The notes below the pieces were generated by a model. The model saw nothing but the letters and a program-made list of their open reading frames with translations. It was not told the DNA's origin and made no database searches. Below, in pieces: positions 26,861 through 35,677 of a DNA stretch of 64,000 nt; the stretch's first letter is position 1; the number at the start of each line of letters is the position of its first letter. Position numbers and translations under genes: made by a program. This DNA is from Gallionella sp. (GTDB lineage: Bacteria > Pseudomonadota > Gammaproteobacteria > Burkholderiales > Gallionellaceae): the NCBI GenBank assembly GCA_030652475.1, contig JAUSAO010000004.1:56635-120634 (forward strand), written 5' to 3'.

Positions 26861-27184
26861 ATGACAACCAGGCTCACCGAATCCGCCATCGAAGACTTCG
26901 CCATCAAGCTGTTCGAGCGTTTGGGCTATGACTACATCCATGCGCGGATGGCTACAGATTGTAGCCAACTGAAAAAAGCCGTGATGAATGGAAGGCGTTT
27001 TCAGTTATCCGAAATTGCCGGACAACTGAAGCAGATGGCAAGAGATATGCGCTGGGGATTAACCCTCGTTCCAACTCCCGAGAAATGCTTGGTGGTTCAA
27101 GCAACTGCCGCAATGAAAGCCGACCCTTCAAGTCCAGAAAAATGCTATAGTTTTTCTGGATTTTTAGTATCTATGCAGGCATGA
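26861..27184 (+). pseudogene. hsdR 5' fragment fused to unrelated sequence
   Basis: The first 28 codons (MTTRLTESAIEDFAIKLFER...) repeat the start of the real hsdR at 28774. The protein match is nearly exact, but the DNA differs at about 14 of 85 positions, almost all silent. The frame then runs into 79 residues of no recognised family, beginning with the palindrome GGCTACA-GAT-TGTAGCC (26950-26966), and ends in a four-base overlap with abiEi. It is best read as the remnant of a second, diverged hsdR allele cut off when the AbiE unit arrived, not as a recent duplication. Confidence 0.75.
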
Positions 27185-27792
27185 AAAACATATCTGAAAC
27201 ATGCTTTTACTTCATTGCCGGGCATGGCAGGGGGTGGGCGTTTTCGCCAAGCGATCTGGCGGGCCGGTTTTCGCGCCAGCAGGTGGATAGCCTGCTCTCT
27301 GAATTGACCCGGCAGGGCAGGATTCGGCGGGTGGCGCGCGGCATTTACGATTACCCGCGCTTCAGTGAATTGCTGCAACAGACAATGTCGCCGGATATCG
27401 ACCAAGTAGCGGCGGCTTATGCGCGAAAGTTTGGCTGGCGTGTGGAGGTTTCGGGCGAGTCGGCGCTGAATCTGCTGGGGCTTTCCACCCAGGTGCCGGG
27501 GCGTTATGTGTATTTGAGCGACGGGCCGAACAAGCGTTACGAGGTGACAGGTGCGGAGCTGGAATTCAGGAAGTCGGTGTTGAAGGATATTGGCTTCAAG
27601 TATCGCGAGAGTTCGCTGCTGGTGCAGGCGCTGAAGGCGCTGGGCAAGGAGCAAGTGACTGCGGCGGTGATCGACAAAGCACGCGCGCAGCTCGACCCCA
27701 AGCTGTTCGAGAAAATCCTGAAGGATACGCAAGGCGCAACCGGCTGGATTTACGAGGCGATCAAGCAAATCTGCCGGGGCGAAAATGGATAA
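27181..27792 (+). CDS. abiEi: AbiEi-type antitoxin / transcriptional regulator (DUF6088)
   Basis: The 203-residue antitoxin of type IV AbiE systems has an N-terminal winged helix (FSPSDLAGRFSRQQVDSLLSELTRQGRIRRVARGIYDYPR) that binds operator DNA. The C-terminal region (SGESALNLLGLSTQVPGRYVYLSDG) counters the toxin by an indirect, non-binding mechanism. It ends in an eight-base overlap with the toxin gene. In known systems the protein represses its own promoter by binding inverted repeats; the AT-rich palindromic region 26707-26860 is the likely control region, although the hsdR fragment lies in between. Confidence 0.88.
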   Translation: MKNISETCFYFIAGHGRGWAFSPSDLAGRFSRQQVDSLLSELTRQGRIRRVARGIYDYPRFSELLQQTMSPDIDQVAAAYARKFGWRVEVSGESALNLLGLSTQVPGRYVYLSDGPNKRYEVTGAELEFRKSVLKDIGFKYRESSLLVQALKALGKEQVTAAVIDKARAQLDPKLFEKILKDTQGATGWIYEAIKQICRGENG

Positions 27793-28777
27793 GGTCGCCC
27801 GTCTCGATATTCGTCAGCGCAGTGAGCTGTTTCGCGAGACGGCCAGTCTGATGAAAACCACATCGGCCATTGTCGAAAAGGATTTTTGGGTGGTGTGGGC
27901 GCTGGATAAGTTGTTTGGCGATTCGCAGTTGCGGCAGGTGCTGAAGTTTAAGGGGGGAACCAGCTTGTCCAAGGCATTTGGACTGATCGGGCGGTTTTCG
28001 GAAGATATCGATTTGATTCTGGATTGGCGCGAAGTGACAGGTGAGGACCCATACCGGGAGCGCAGCAAAAGCCAGCAGATGAAATTCAACGAGGCCACCA
28101 ACGAGCAGGCGGCGGCATATATTCGCGAGACGCTATTGCCGCAGGTGGCTGCGCGGGTTGATTCGCTGTGCAGTTGCAGCATAGACCCGGACAATCCGCA
28201 TTCCCTCAACATCCGTTATCCATCGGCCTTTTCTGATGCTTATTTGCGGCCTGAAATATTGCTGGAGATTGGGCCGCTGGCTTCGTGGTTGCCCTCTGCC
28301 GAGTTTGCAATTGGGGCTTATGCGGCGCGTCATTTTCCGGGTGTATTCGAGCGTGCAGAGTGTTTCGTGCCCACAATATTGGCGAAGCGGACATTCTGGG
28401 AGAAGGCGACCATCCTGCATCAGGAGGCGCACCGGGCCGAGGATAGGCAGATGCCTCCGCGCTATTCGCGGCACTATTACGATATGGCCCGGCTGGCGCA
28501 ATCCGATGTGAAGGTAGAGGCGCTGGCGGATGTGGCGTTGCTGGCCGAGGTGGTCGCTTTCAAGCAGCGGTTTTACCCAAGCGCTTGGGCGAACTATGAG
28601 ATGGCAAGGCCGGGAAGCTTCAGGCTAATCGCTCCCGCATATCGGTTTGATGCGCTGCGGAAAGATTATCAGGCCATGCAGAATATGATTTTTGATCGGC
28701 ATCTTTCGTTCGAGGCGATTATCGAAACGCTGACCGGATTGGAAACCGAGATCAACGCGCTTGGGAGCGGGATATGA
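27785..28777 (+). CDS. abiEii: AbiEii-type nucleotidyltransferase toxin
   Basis: The 330-residue toxin of the DUF1814 nucleotidyltransferase class has motif I in KFKGGTSLSKAF, the paired aspartates of SEDIDLILDW, and the conserved KRTFWEKATILHQEAHR with the following RYSRHYYDMARL. AbiEii-type toxins are GTP-dependent nucleotidyltransferases that stop growth and abort phage infection; a related toxin modifies tRNA 3' ends. It is coupled to abiEi by overlap and ends in an ATGA overlap with hsdR, so antitoxin, toxin and restriction subunit are co-transcribed. All active-site residues are present. Confidence 0.92.
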   Translation: MDKVARLDIRQRSELFRETASLMKTTSAIVEKDFWVVWALDKLFGDSQLRQVLKFKGGTSLSKAFGLIGRFSEDIDLILDWREVTGEDPYRERSKSQQMKFNEATNEQAAAYIRETLLPQVAARVDSLCSCSIDPDNPHSLNIRYPSAFSDAYLRPEILLEIGPLASWLPSAEFAIGAYAARHFPGVFERAECFVPTILAKRTFWEKATILHQEAHRAEDRQMPPRYSRHYYDMARLAQSDVKVEALADVALLAEVVAFKQRFYPSAWANYEMARPGSFRLIAPAYRFDALRKDYQAMQNMIFDRHLSFEAIIETLTGLETEINALGSGI

Positions 28778-31700
28778 CTGCGAGACTCACCGAATCAGCC
28801 ATCGAAGATTTCGCCATCAAACTATTCGAGCGCTTGGGCTACGACTACATCCACGCGCCGGACATCGCGCCGGATGGCGATAAGCCTGAACGTAGCCGGT
28901 ACGATGAGGTTCTGCTGACCGGGCGGCTGGAAGCGGCGCTCAAGCGCATCAACCCCAAGCTGTCGCCCGCCCTTTTGCAAGCAGGCTTGAAGGAAGTGCA
29001 GCGCATCCATTCGCCCGAGTTGCTGACGAACAACGAGGCATTTCATCGCTTGCTGACCGAGGGCGTGCCGGTGTCCGCCCACAAAGATGGCGACGAGCGC
29101 GGCGAGCGGGTGTGGCTAATCGACTTTGCTAATCCTGCGAACAACGAGTTCGTCGTCGCCAACCAGTTCACGGTGATCGAGAACCACCAGAACAAGCGGC
29201 CCGATCTGGTGCTGTTCGTGAACGGTATTCCGCTGGTGGTGATCGAGCTGAAAAACGCCGCCGATGAAAACGCCACCATCAAGGCGGCGTATCAGCAACT
29301 GGAAACCTACAAGCAGGCCATCCCCGGCCTGTTCACATCCAATGCATTCACGGTAATTTCAGACGGGCTGGAAGCCAAGGCTGGCTCGCTCTCGGCGGGC
29401 TACTCGCGCTTCATGAGCTGGAAGAGCGCGGACGGCAAGGCCGAGGCTTCGCATCTGGTGAGCCAGTTGGAGGTGTTGATCAATGGCATGCTGAACAAGG
29501 CGACGCTGCTGGATTTGGTGCGCCACTTCATCGTTTTTGAAAAATCTAGGAAAGAAGACAGCAAGACCGGGGTGATCATGATCGGCACGGTGAAGAAGCT
29601 GGCAGCGTATCACCAGTATTACGCGGTGAATGCGGCGGTGGCTTCCACCTTGCGTGCGGCGGACATGGCCGAGCCGAAATTTGCGCAGCCCCCGGCCAGC
29701 TACGGCTTGCCCGATGTGGCGCAACAGCCCAAGGGCGACAAGAAGGCCGGGGTGGTGTGGCATACGCAGGGTTCGGGCAAGTCGCTGTCGATGGTGTTCT
29801 ACACCGGCAAGATCGTGCTGGCGCTGGATAACCCGACGATACTGGTGATCACGGATCGCAACGATCTGGACGACCAGTTGTTCGATACCTTCGCCGCTTC
29901 CAAGCAGTTGCTGCGGCAGGAGCCGGTGCAGGCGGCGGATCGCGAGCAGTTGAAGGACTTGCTCAAGGTGGGCTCGGGCGGGGTGATCTTTTCCACCATC
30001 CAGAAATTTCAGCCGGAAGAGGGCAATGTGTACGAGCAGTTGTCTCCTCGGCGCAATATCGTGGTGATCGCCGACGAGGCGCACCGCACGCAATACGGCT
30101 TCAGCGCCAAGACGGTGGACGACAAGGACGCCAGCGGCGAGGTGATCGGCAAGAAGGTGGTGTACGGCTTTGCCAAATACCTGCGCGATGCGCTGCCGAA
30201 CGCTACCTATCTGGGCTTTACCGGCACACCGATTGAAAAGACCGATGTGAACACCCCGGCGGTGTTCGGAAACTACGTGGATATCTACGACATCGCGCAG
30301 GCGGTGGAAGATGGCGCGACGGTGCGCATCTATTACGAGAGCCGTTTGGCCAAGGTGGGTTTGAGCGACGAAGGCAAGAAGCTGGTCGCCGAGTTGGACG
30401 AGGAACTGGATCAGGACGAGCTGACCGAGACGCAGAAAGCCAAGGCCAAGTGGACCAGGATGGAAGCGCTGATCGGCAGCGATCAGCGCATCAAGAACAT
30501 CGCCCGCGACATCGTGGCGCACTTTGAGTCTCGGCAGCAGGTGTTTGCAGGCAAGGCTATGGTCGTGTGCATGTCGCGGCGCATCGCCGCCGAGCTGTAT
30601 GCCGAGATCAAGATACTCAAGCCGGAGTGGCATGATGATAATTTGAACAAGGGCGCAATCAAGGTGGTGATGACAGCTGCGAGCAGCGATGGCCCGAAGA
30701 TGGCGATGCATCACACCACGAAGGAACAGCGCCGCACCCTGGCAGATCGCATGAAGAACGACGACGATCCGCTCAAGCTGGTGATCGTGCGCGATATGTG
30801 GCTAACCGGCTTTGACGCGCCCAGCATGCACACGCTCTACATCGACAAGCCGATGAAGGGGCACAACCTGATGCAGGCGATTGCACGGGTGAACCGGGTG
30901 TACAAGGATAAGCCCGGCGGTCTGGTGGTGGACTACCTGGGCATTGCCGCAGACTTGAAAGAGGCGCTGTCGTTCTATTCCGACGCAGGCGGCAAGGGCG
31001 ACCCGACGCTGGCACAGGAGCAGGCAGTGAGCCTGATGCTGGAAAAACTGGAAGTGGTTTCGGCGATGTACAGCGGCTTTGCCTACGAGGATTATTTTGC
31101 GGCAGAGACTTCGCGCAAGTTGTCGCTGATACTGGAAGCGGAGGAACACATCCTCGGGCTGGAAGATGGGCGCAAGCGCTACATCAACGAAGTGACAGCG
31201 CTATCGCAGGCATTCGCCATTGCAATACCGCACGAGCAGGCGATGGATGCCAAGGATGAGGTCGGATTCTTCCAGGCGGTGAAGGCCCGGCTGGCGAAGT
31301 TCGACGGTACTGGCGAGGGGCGCAGTAACGAAGAGATTGAAACCACCATCCGGCAGGTGATCGACCAAGCACTTGTGTCGGAAAAGGTGATTGATGTATT
31401 TGATGCGGCGGGCATCAAGAAGCCGGATATTTCGATTTTGTCAGAAGATTTCCTGGCGGAGCTGAAAGGCTTCAAGCATAAGAACATTGCGCTGGAAGTA
31501 TTGAAGAAGCTGCTCAACGACGAGTTGAAGGTGCGCGTCAAAAAGAATCTGGTGCAGAGCAAAAGCCTGATGGAGATGCTGGAACTTGCCATCAAAAAAT
31601 ACCACAACAAGGTACTGACTGCCGCCGAGGTGATGGAAGAGCTAATCAAGATCAGCAAGGAGATCGTCGCATCGGACGATGAGGCCAAGCACTTGGGGTT

Positions 31701-31992
31701 GAGCGAATTCGAGTATGCGTTCTATACGGCGGTAGCGAATAACGACAGCGCAAAACAGTTGATGCAGCAAGACAAGCTGCGCGAGCTGGCCGTAGTACTG
31801 ACACAGCGGGTGCGCGAGAACGCTTCAATCGACTGGACGATCAAGGAAAGCGTGAAGGCGAAACTGAAGGTGATCGTGAAGCGCACCCTGCGCCAGTACG
31901 GCTATCCGCCGGATATGCAGTTGCTGGCGACTGAGACGGTGTTGAAGCAGGCAGAGATGATTGCGGATGAGTTGGCTGTAACAGCGCATTGA
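28774..31992 (+). CDS. hsdR: type I restriction endonuclease motor subunit (HsdR)
   Basis: HsdR supplies translocation and DNA cleavage. The 1072-residue protein has an N-terminal PD-(D/E)xK nuclease (RPDLVLFVNGIPLVVIELKN, near residue 150), then the SF2 motor: Walker A in HTQGSGKSLSM, DEAH in VVIADEAHRTQ, motif III LGFTGTPIE, and motif VI in LMQAIARVNRVYKDK. A C-terminal helical domain binds HsdM/HsdS. Size and motifs are those of an intact enzyme. Its ATG overlaps the abiEii stop. The start repeats an upstream fragment (26861). Together with hsdM and hsdS it completes a type I system. Confidence 0.97.
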   Translation: MTARLTESAIEDFAIKLFERLGYDYIHAPDIAPDGDKPERSRYDEVLLTGRLEAALKRINPKLSPALLQAGLKEVQRIHSPELLTNNEAFHRLLTEGVPVSAHKDGDERGERVWLIDFANPANNEFVVANQFTVIENHQNKRPDLVLFVNGIPLVVIELKNAADENATIKAAYQQLETYKQAIPGLFTSNAFTVISDGLEAKAGSLSAGYSRFMSWKSADGKAEASHLVSQLEVLINGMLNKATLLDLVRHFIVFEKSRKEDSKTGVIMIGTVKKLAAYHQYYAVNAAVASTLRAADMAEPKFAQPPASYGLPDVAQQPKGDKKAGVVWHTQGSGKSLSMVFYTGKIVLALDNPTILVITDRNDLDDQLFDTFAASKQLLRQEPVQAADREQLKDLLKVGSGGVIFSTIQKFQPEEGNVYEQLSPRRNIVVIADEAHRTQYGFSAKTVDDKDASGEVIGKKVVYGFAKYLRDALPNATYLGFTGTPIEKTDVNTPAVFGNYVDIYDIAQAVEDGATVRIYYESRLAKVGLSDEGKKLVAELDEELDQDELTETQKAKAKWTRMEALIGSDQRIKNIARDIVAHFESRQQVFAGKAMVVCMSRRIAAELYAEIKILKPEWHDDNLNKGAIKVVMTAASSDGPKMAMHHTTKEQRRTLADRMKNDDDPLKLVIVRDMWLTGFDAPSMHTLYIDKPMKGHNLMQAIARVNRVYKDKPGGLVVDYLGIAADLKEALSFYSDAGGKGDPTLAQEQAVSLMLEKLEVVSAMYSGFAYEDYFAAETSRKLSLILEAEEHILGLEDGRKRYINEVTALSQAFAIAIPHEQAMDAKDEVGFFQAVKARLAKFDGTGEGRSNEEIETTIRQVIDQALVSEKVIDVFDAAGIKKPDISILSEDFLAELKGFKHKNIALEVLKKLLNDELKVRVKKNLVQSKSLMEMLELAIKKYHNKVLTAAEVMEELIKISKEIVASDDEAKHLGLSEFEYAFYTAVANNDSAKQLMQQDKLRELAVVLTQRVRENASIDWTIKESVKAKLKVIVKRTLRQYGYPPDMQLLATETVLKQAEMIADELAVTAH

Positions 31993-32080
31993 TCCTCAAT
32001 AAGCAGGCACTCCCGCCAAACGGAATTTGATTGCCGTCACAGCCCGGATTGGCCGGTGAACAGCCCTTCGCCCGCAGATT

Positions 32081-32515
32081 TCAATACTGCACTCTTCTGG
32101 ATATTTCGTCGTTGAGTCCCTTGACCCATTCGTTATAGGTCGGGCTGATGCACTTTTCGTCGGTTTTGGCCGGTCCGCCAGATGCTTTTCCGGAACAGCG
32201 ATTCAGGAAATCAAGGCCGTTGCTATCCTTGTATTTGATGCTGTATTTTTTCAAGTTGTAGGCGATCTCAACTGTGGCTGAAGCCTTTCCGTCGGATCGC
32301 GTCGCTATCATGCGGTCCGGTATTTCGCTGGGGGGCACATCCCATCCTGCTTTGGTTGCGGCTATGCGTATATCAATTCGAACTTCCTCAATGCTTACCC
32401 CGTGGCTGCCAAAGTGTTTGATCGGCTGATCTTCGTAATCGACCATCTGCATGGGGGGCGTGGCGCAGCCCAGTAATGCAAGCAAGGCAAATGATGTTAT
32501 GAATGCTTGTTTCAA
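32081..32515 (-). CDS. small lipoprotein of unknown function
   Basis: The start is taken as the TTG at 32515 because AAAGGAG lies six bases upstream. The resulting 144-residue protein begins MKQAFITSFALLALLGC, a textbook lipoprotein signal with lipobox LLGC. The mature part (ATPPMQMVDYEDQ...) has no recognised domain and carries two further cysteines that could form a disulfide. It sits between hsdR and lipB on the opposite strand from the restriction island, so it belongs to the host backbone. Confidence 0.75.
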   Translation of the reverse strand: MKQAFITSFALLALLGCATPPMQMVDYEDQPIKHFGSHGVSIEEVRIDIRIAATKAGWDVPPSEIPDRMIATRSDGKASATVEIAYNLKKYSIKYKDSNGLDFLNRCSGKASGGPAKTDEKCISPTYNEWVKGLNDEISRRVQY

Positions 32516-32679
32516 TTTGTGCTCCTTTGAGTAGTTCAACTTGCTGGCGATAATGATGCTGATTTATTCGGTTTTGTCGCTCCGTTTTTCGGCGGTGCGT
32601 TCGACTATCTTGCCGGGCATTGCCGCTGCGCTTGAAACGGCGGGGTTTCGCAAAGGCTGTTTGCGCGGACTGGAATCGC

Positions 32680-33327
32680 TCATGATTCAAGCGGCCGCTT
32701 GTTGTCGAGATGCCGCTGCAAGCCGTGCACCAGATTCTGTGTGAGTTGCGCCTGCAGTTCTTCCCAGGGCACGACGATGCCGAATTCGATGGCCTGGGTG
32801 ACACGCAGTCCCTGATAGCCGCAGGGGTTGATGTTGTCGAACGGTGACAAGTCCATGTCCACGTTGAACGACAGGCCGTGATAGCTGCATCCGGTTTTGA
32901 TCTTGAGACCGAGGGCGGCGATCTTGGCGTCGCCGACGTATACGCCGGGCGCATCCTCGCGTCCTTCCGCGTTTACGCCGTATTCCGCTAGCAGGTCGAT
33001 CACGGCTTGTTCCATCAGGCGTACCAGTTCGCGCACGTTGATTCTCCAGCGGCGCAGGTCAAGCAGCAGGTAGGCGACGATCTGGCCGGGGCCGTGGTAG
33101 GTAATCTGGCCACCGCGGTCGATTTTCACGACCGGGATGGAGGTCGGGTTGAGCAGGTGTTCGGGTTTGCCGGCCTGGCCCTGGGTGTAGGTGGGAGGAT
33201 GCTGCACCAGCCAGATTTCGTCCGCGGTATCGGCGGTGCGTTCGGCGGTGAATTGCTGCATCGCGCGCCAGGTCGGCTCGTAGTCGACCATGCCCAGCGC
33301 TTTGATGTGTATCGTCGGATGTTGCAC
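32680..33327 (-). CDS. lipB: octanoyl-[acyl-carrier-protein]:protein octanoyltransferase
   Basis: LipB moves octanoyl from ACP to lipoyl domains, the first step of lipoate assembly. The 215-residue protein shows the family signature RGGQITYHGPGQIVAYLLLD, the second signature around KIAALGLKI, GCSYHGLSFN, and the catalytic cysteine of NPCGYQG. The start is a GTG at 33327. It follows ybeD by five bases in the conserved betaproteobacterial order dacA-dat-ybeD-lipB. No lipA follows within the window. The residue normally before HGL is tyrosine here (CSYHGL), a mild variant. Confidence 0.96.
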   Translation of the reverse strand: MQHPTIHIKALGMVDYEPTWRAMQQFTAERTADTADEIWLVQHPPTYTQGQAGKPEHLLNPTSIPVVKIDRGGQITYHGPGQIVAYLLLDLRRWRINVRELVRLMEQAVIDLLAEYGVNAEGREDAPGVYVGDAKIAALGLKIKTGCSYHGLSFNVDMDLSPFDNINPCGYQGLRVTQAIEFGIVVPWEELQAQLTQNLVHGLQRHLDNKRPLES

Positions 33328-33332
33328 GGGCT

Positions 33333-33602
33333 TCAGAGCACCATTTTAACCATCGGGTGGGAGGTCAGGTCGCGGTACAAATTGTCGAGCTGCTCGCGCG
33401 AGGTGGCGCGGATGGTGCAGGTAAGGCTGAGGTATTTGGCGTTGCTGCTGCTGCGCGCTTCAATGCTGGCAAGGTCGAAATCCGGCGCATGCACCAGCAC
33501 GACTTTGGAGATGGCCTCGGCAAATCCGGGTTTGGCTTCGCCAAATATCTTCAGGGGAAAGTCGCTGGGATATTCGACTAGTGAATCTTTGGGTTTGATC
33601 AT
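33333..33602 (-). CDS. ybeD: YbeD/DUF493 family protein
   Basis: This 89-residue protein of the YbeD (DUF493) family has the ACT-like fold: SLVEYPSDFPLKIFG at the start and SLTCTIRATSREQLDNLYRDL leading to MVKMVL. The family is always found near lipB and is presumed to influence lipoate metabolism, but no activity is proven. Its ATG overlaps the dat stop codon (ATGA), and lipB starts five bases later. Confidence 0.93.
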   Translation of the reverse strand: MIKPKDSLVEYPSDFPLKIFGEAKPGFAEAISKVVLVHAPDFDLASIEARSSSNAKYLSLTCTIRATSREQLDNLYRDLTSHPMVKMVL

Positions 33603-34465
33603 TTGCGCATCACATCCCGTTTGAACGTCTGGTAGAGCGTATGCATTTTGGCGAACATCGCGCCGGGTTTGCCGTTGCCGACCGGCTTGCCGTCGAGCGT
33701 GGTGATGGCGAGCACCTCCTTGGTGCTGGAAGTGAGCAGCAGTTCGTCGGCGCCGAACACTTCTGCCTTCGTTACCTTGCGCACTTCATGCGGAATGCCG
33801 TTGGCGGCCGCGAGTTCGAGGATGACATCGTAGGTGATGCCGGGCAGCATGAGATTGTCTTTGGGCGGTGCGAGCAGCGTTCCGTTTTTCGCCACGAAAA
33901 TGTTGCTGGCCGCGCCTTCGGTTAAGAAAGCGTCGTCGCGGATCAGGATGGCTTCGGCGCAGCCCGCTTCCACGGCAGCCTGGCGCAGCAGCACGTTGGG
34001 CAGCAGCGCGATAGCCTTGATATCGCAACGCAGCCAGCGGTTGTCGACCACGGTGATGCAGTCGATGCCGCGCTGCAGTTGTTCGGCAGACGGCGTGGTG
34101 AGCGGGTTGCTCAGCACGAACACGGTGGGCTGCACAGGCGGGTTCGGAAATGCGTGATCGCGCTTGGCGACGCCGCGCGTGATGTGCAGGTAGAGATATT
34201 GGTCTTGATTTCGACCTTCCTGGTCGTTGCGCCTGATGATCTCGGTGAGGATGTCTGTCCACTCGCGTTCGCTGTGCGGGTTCGGCAGCTTGATGCCGTC
34301 CAGGCTGTGTTGCAGGCGCTTGAGGTGTTCGGCCATGCGGAAGGCGCGGCGCGAATAGACCGGGATGACTTCGTACACGCCGTCGCCGAAGATGAAGCCG
34401 CGGTCCAGTACCGGCACCCTGGCTTCTTCAATCGGCATGAAAGCGCCATTCAGGTAAACAGTCAT
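33599..34465 (-). CDS. dat: D-amino-acid transaminase (fold-type IV PLP enzyme)
   Basis: This 288-residue class-IV aminotransferase probably interconverts D-alanine and D-glutamate for peptidoglycan. It has LDRGFIFGDGVYEVIPVY, the PLP lysine in DIKAIALLPNVL, and the phosphate-cup segment EGAASNIFVAKNG with LLLTSSTKEVLAI. The ATG at 34465 is used because AAGGAG sits nine bases upstream; upstream codons belong to the end of the dacA gene in another frame. It lies 11 bases behind the DacA-like gene, consistent with a shared role in cell-wall precursor metabolism. Branched-chain specificity is possible but less likely from context. Confidence 0.9.
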   Translation of the reverse strand: MTVYLNGAFMPIEEARVPVLDRGFIFGDGVYEVIPVYSRRAFRMAEHLKRLQHSLDGIKLPNPHSEREWTDILTEIIRRNDQEGRNQDQYLYLHITRGVAKRDHAFPNPPVQPTVFVLSNPLTTPSAEQLQRGIDCITVVDNRWLRCDIKAIALLPNVLLRQAAVEAGCAEAILIRDDAFLTEGAASNIFVAKNGTLLAPPKDNLMLPGITYDVILELAAANGIPHEVRKVTKAEVFGADELLLTSSTKEVLAITTLDGKPVGNGKPGAMFAKMHTLYQTFKRDVMRK

Positions 34466-34476
34466 GCCTTGCTCCT

Positions 34477-35610
34477 TTATTGGAACAGCAACCGGATGTT
34501 GTCCACACCTCTGGAGAATACATTTGCCAGCCGGATATCGTCCAGCGCGACGACGGGCAGTTCCAGATAGGGTTTGTCGTCCAGGGTGATGCGCAGGGTT
34601 CCGATCTGCTGGCCGAGGTCTATCGGGGCCAGCATCGGCTGCTGTGTTTCCAGCGTGGCCTTGAGTGCTTCGCCACGTCCCTTGGGGATGGTGATGTAGC
34701 AGTCCGAGCGGAATCCGATGTTCAGGTGTTTCGAGGTGCCCTTCCACACGCGCTTGGTGGTCACCGCTTGGGTCTTGGAGTAAAGCTTGATGGCTTCGAA
34801 ATTCTGGAAGCCGTAGTTCAGCAGGCGCTGACTTTCGCTGCTGCGCAGTTTATCGGTCGCGGTGCCGAGCACGACGGCAATCAGGCGCCGTTCGTCGCGC
34901 TTGGCGGAGGCGACCATATAAAATTCTTCGGCTTCGTTGACGCCCGTTGCCATGCCGTCGACGAAGGGGTCCTGCCACAGCAGGCGGTTGCGATTGAACT
35001 GGTTGATGCGGTTGTATTGGTATTCGCGCTGCGCGTAAATAAAATAAAACTCCGGGAAGTCGCGCACGAGCGCGGCGGAGAGCAATGCCAGGTCGTGTGC
35101 GCTGCTGTAGTGCTGCGCATCGGGCGCGCCGGTGGCGTTGACGAAATGGGTGTCCTTCAGGCCCAGACGTTGGGCTTCGCTGTTCATGGTGTCGGCCAGT
35201 GCCAATTCGTGATTGGCGATTTTTTCCGCCAGCACGCGCGCCGCGTCGTTGGCGGATTGCACGATCAGTCCGCGCAGAAGTTCTTCCACTGTCACTTCTT
35301 TTCCCGCGTTCAGGAACATGCGCGATTCGTCGGTTTGTATGCGCGTGGCATATGCCGAGGGAATGAGGCGCTGGGAGAGTGAAATCTTGCCCTGCTTGAT
35401 CGCGCCGAATACGACATAAGCCGTCATCAGTTTGGTCAGGTGCGCGGGCGGAATGTGCGCGTTGGCGTTTTGCTCCACCAGAAACTGTCCGCTGGTGTAG
35501 TCGTACAAGGCATACGAGTTGGCGGCAAGCGCGGGAGAGTCGGGAGTTTGTTCTTGAGAAAATGCCAATGATGAGAATAGGGAAAACAGTAATAACAATA
35601 CGAATTTCAT
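34477..35610 (-). CDS. dacA: PBP5-like D,D-carboxypeptidase homologue lacking the catalytic serine and KTG lysine
   Basis: The 377-residue protein has a cleaved signal (MKFVLLLLFSLFSSLAFSQ), a peptidase S11 domain, and the C-terminal beta domain of PBP5. In active PBP5 the motifs are S-x2-K, S-x-N and KTG. Here the first is H57-L-T-K60 (codon CAC at 35442-35440), the second is S119-A-N121, and the third is A221-T-G (codon GCA at 34950-34948). The acylating serine and the KTG lysine are therefore both absent, while the rest of the fold is well kept over its full length. The ATG at 35610 is preferred to a TTG at 35619. A structural or peptidoglycan-binding role is inferred. It heads the dat-ybeD-lipB operon. 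Confidence 0.88.
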   Translation of the reverse strand: MKFVLLLLFSLFSSLAFSQEQTPDSPALAANSYALYDYTSGQFLVEQNANAHIPPAHLTKLMTAYVVFGAIKQGKISLSQRLIPSAYATRIQTDESRMFLNAGKEVTVEELLRGLIVQSANDAARVLAEKIANHELALADTMNSEAQRLGLKDTHFVNATGAPDAQHYSSAHDLALLSAALVRDFPEFYFIYAQREYQYNRINQFNRNRLLWQDPFVDGMATGVNEAEEFYMVASAKRDERRLIAVVLGTATDKLRSSESQRLLNYGFQNFEAIKLYSKTQAVTTKRVWKGTSKHLNIGFRSDCYITIPKGRGEALKATLETQQPMLAPIDLGQQIGTLRITLDDKPYLELPVVALDDIRLANVFSRGVDNIRLLFQ

Positions 35611-35677
35611 GGTGATCAATCGTGTGAAGAGGCGGCGATTATAGCAAGCACGCGGGTTTGCGGGCGGCGGACCGGCA

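Noticed and set aside
26861..28858. target-site duplication made by insertion of the AbiE pair into hsdR
   Set aside because: The two hsdR starts differ at about 14 of 85 positions, mostly silent, so they are older diverged alleles and not a fresh duplication.
29359..30714. 451-codon open frame antisense to hsdR
   Set aside because: Shadow frame caused by GC-rich third positions of hsdR; no motif and no ribosome site.
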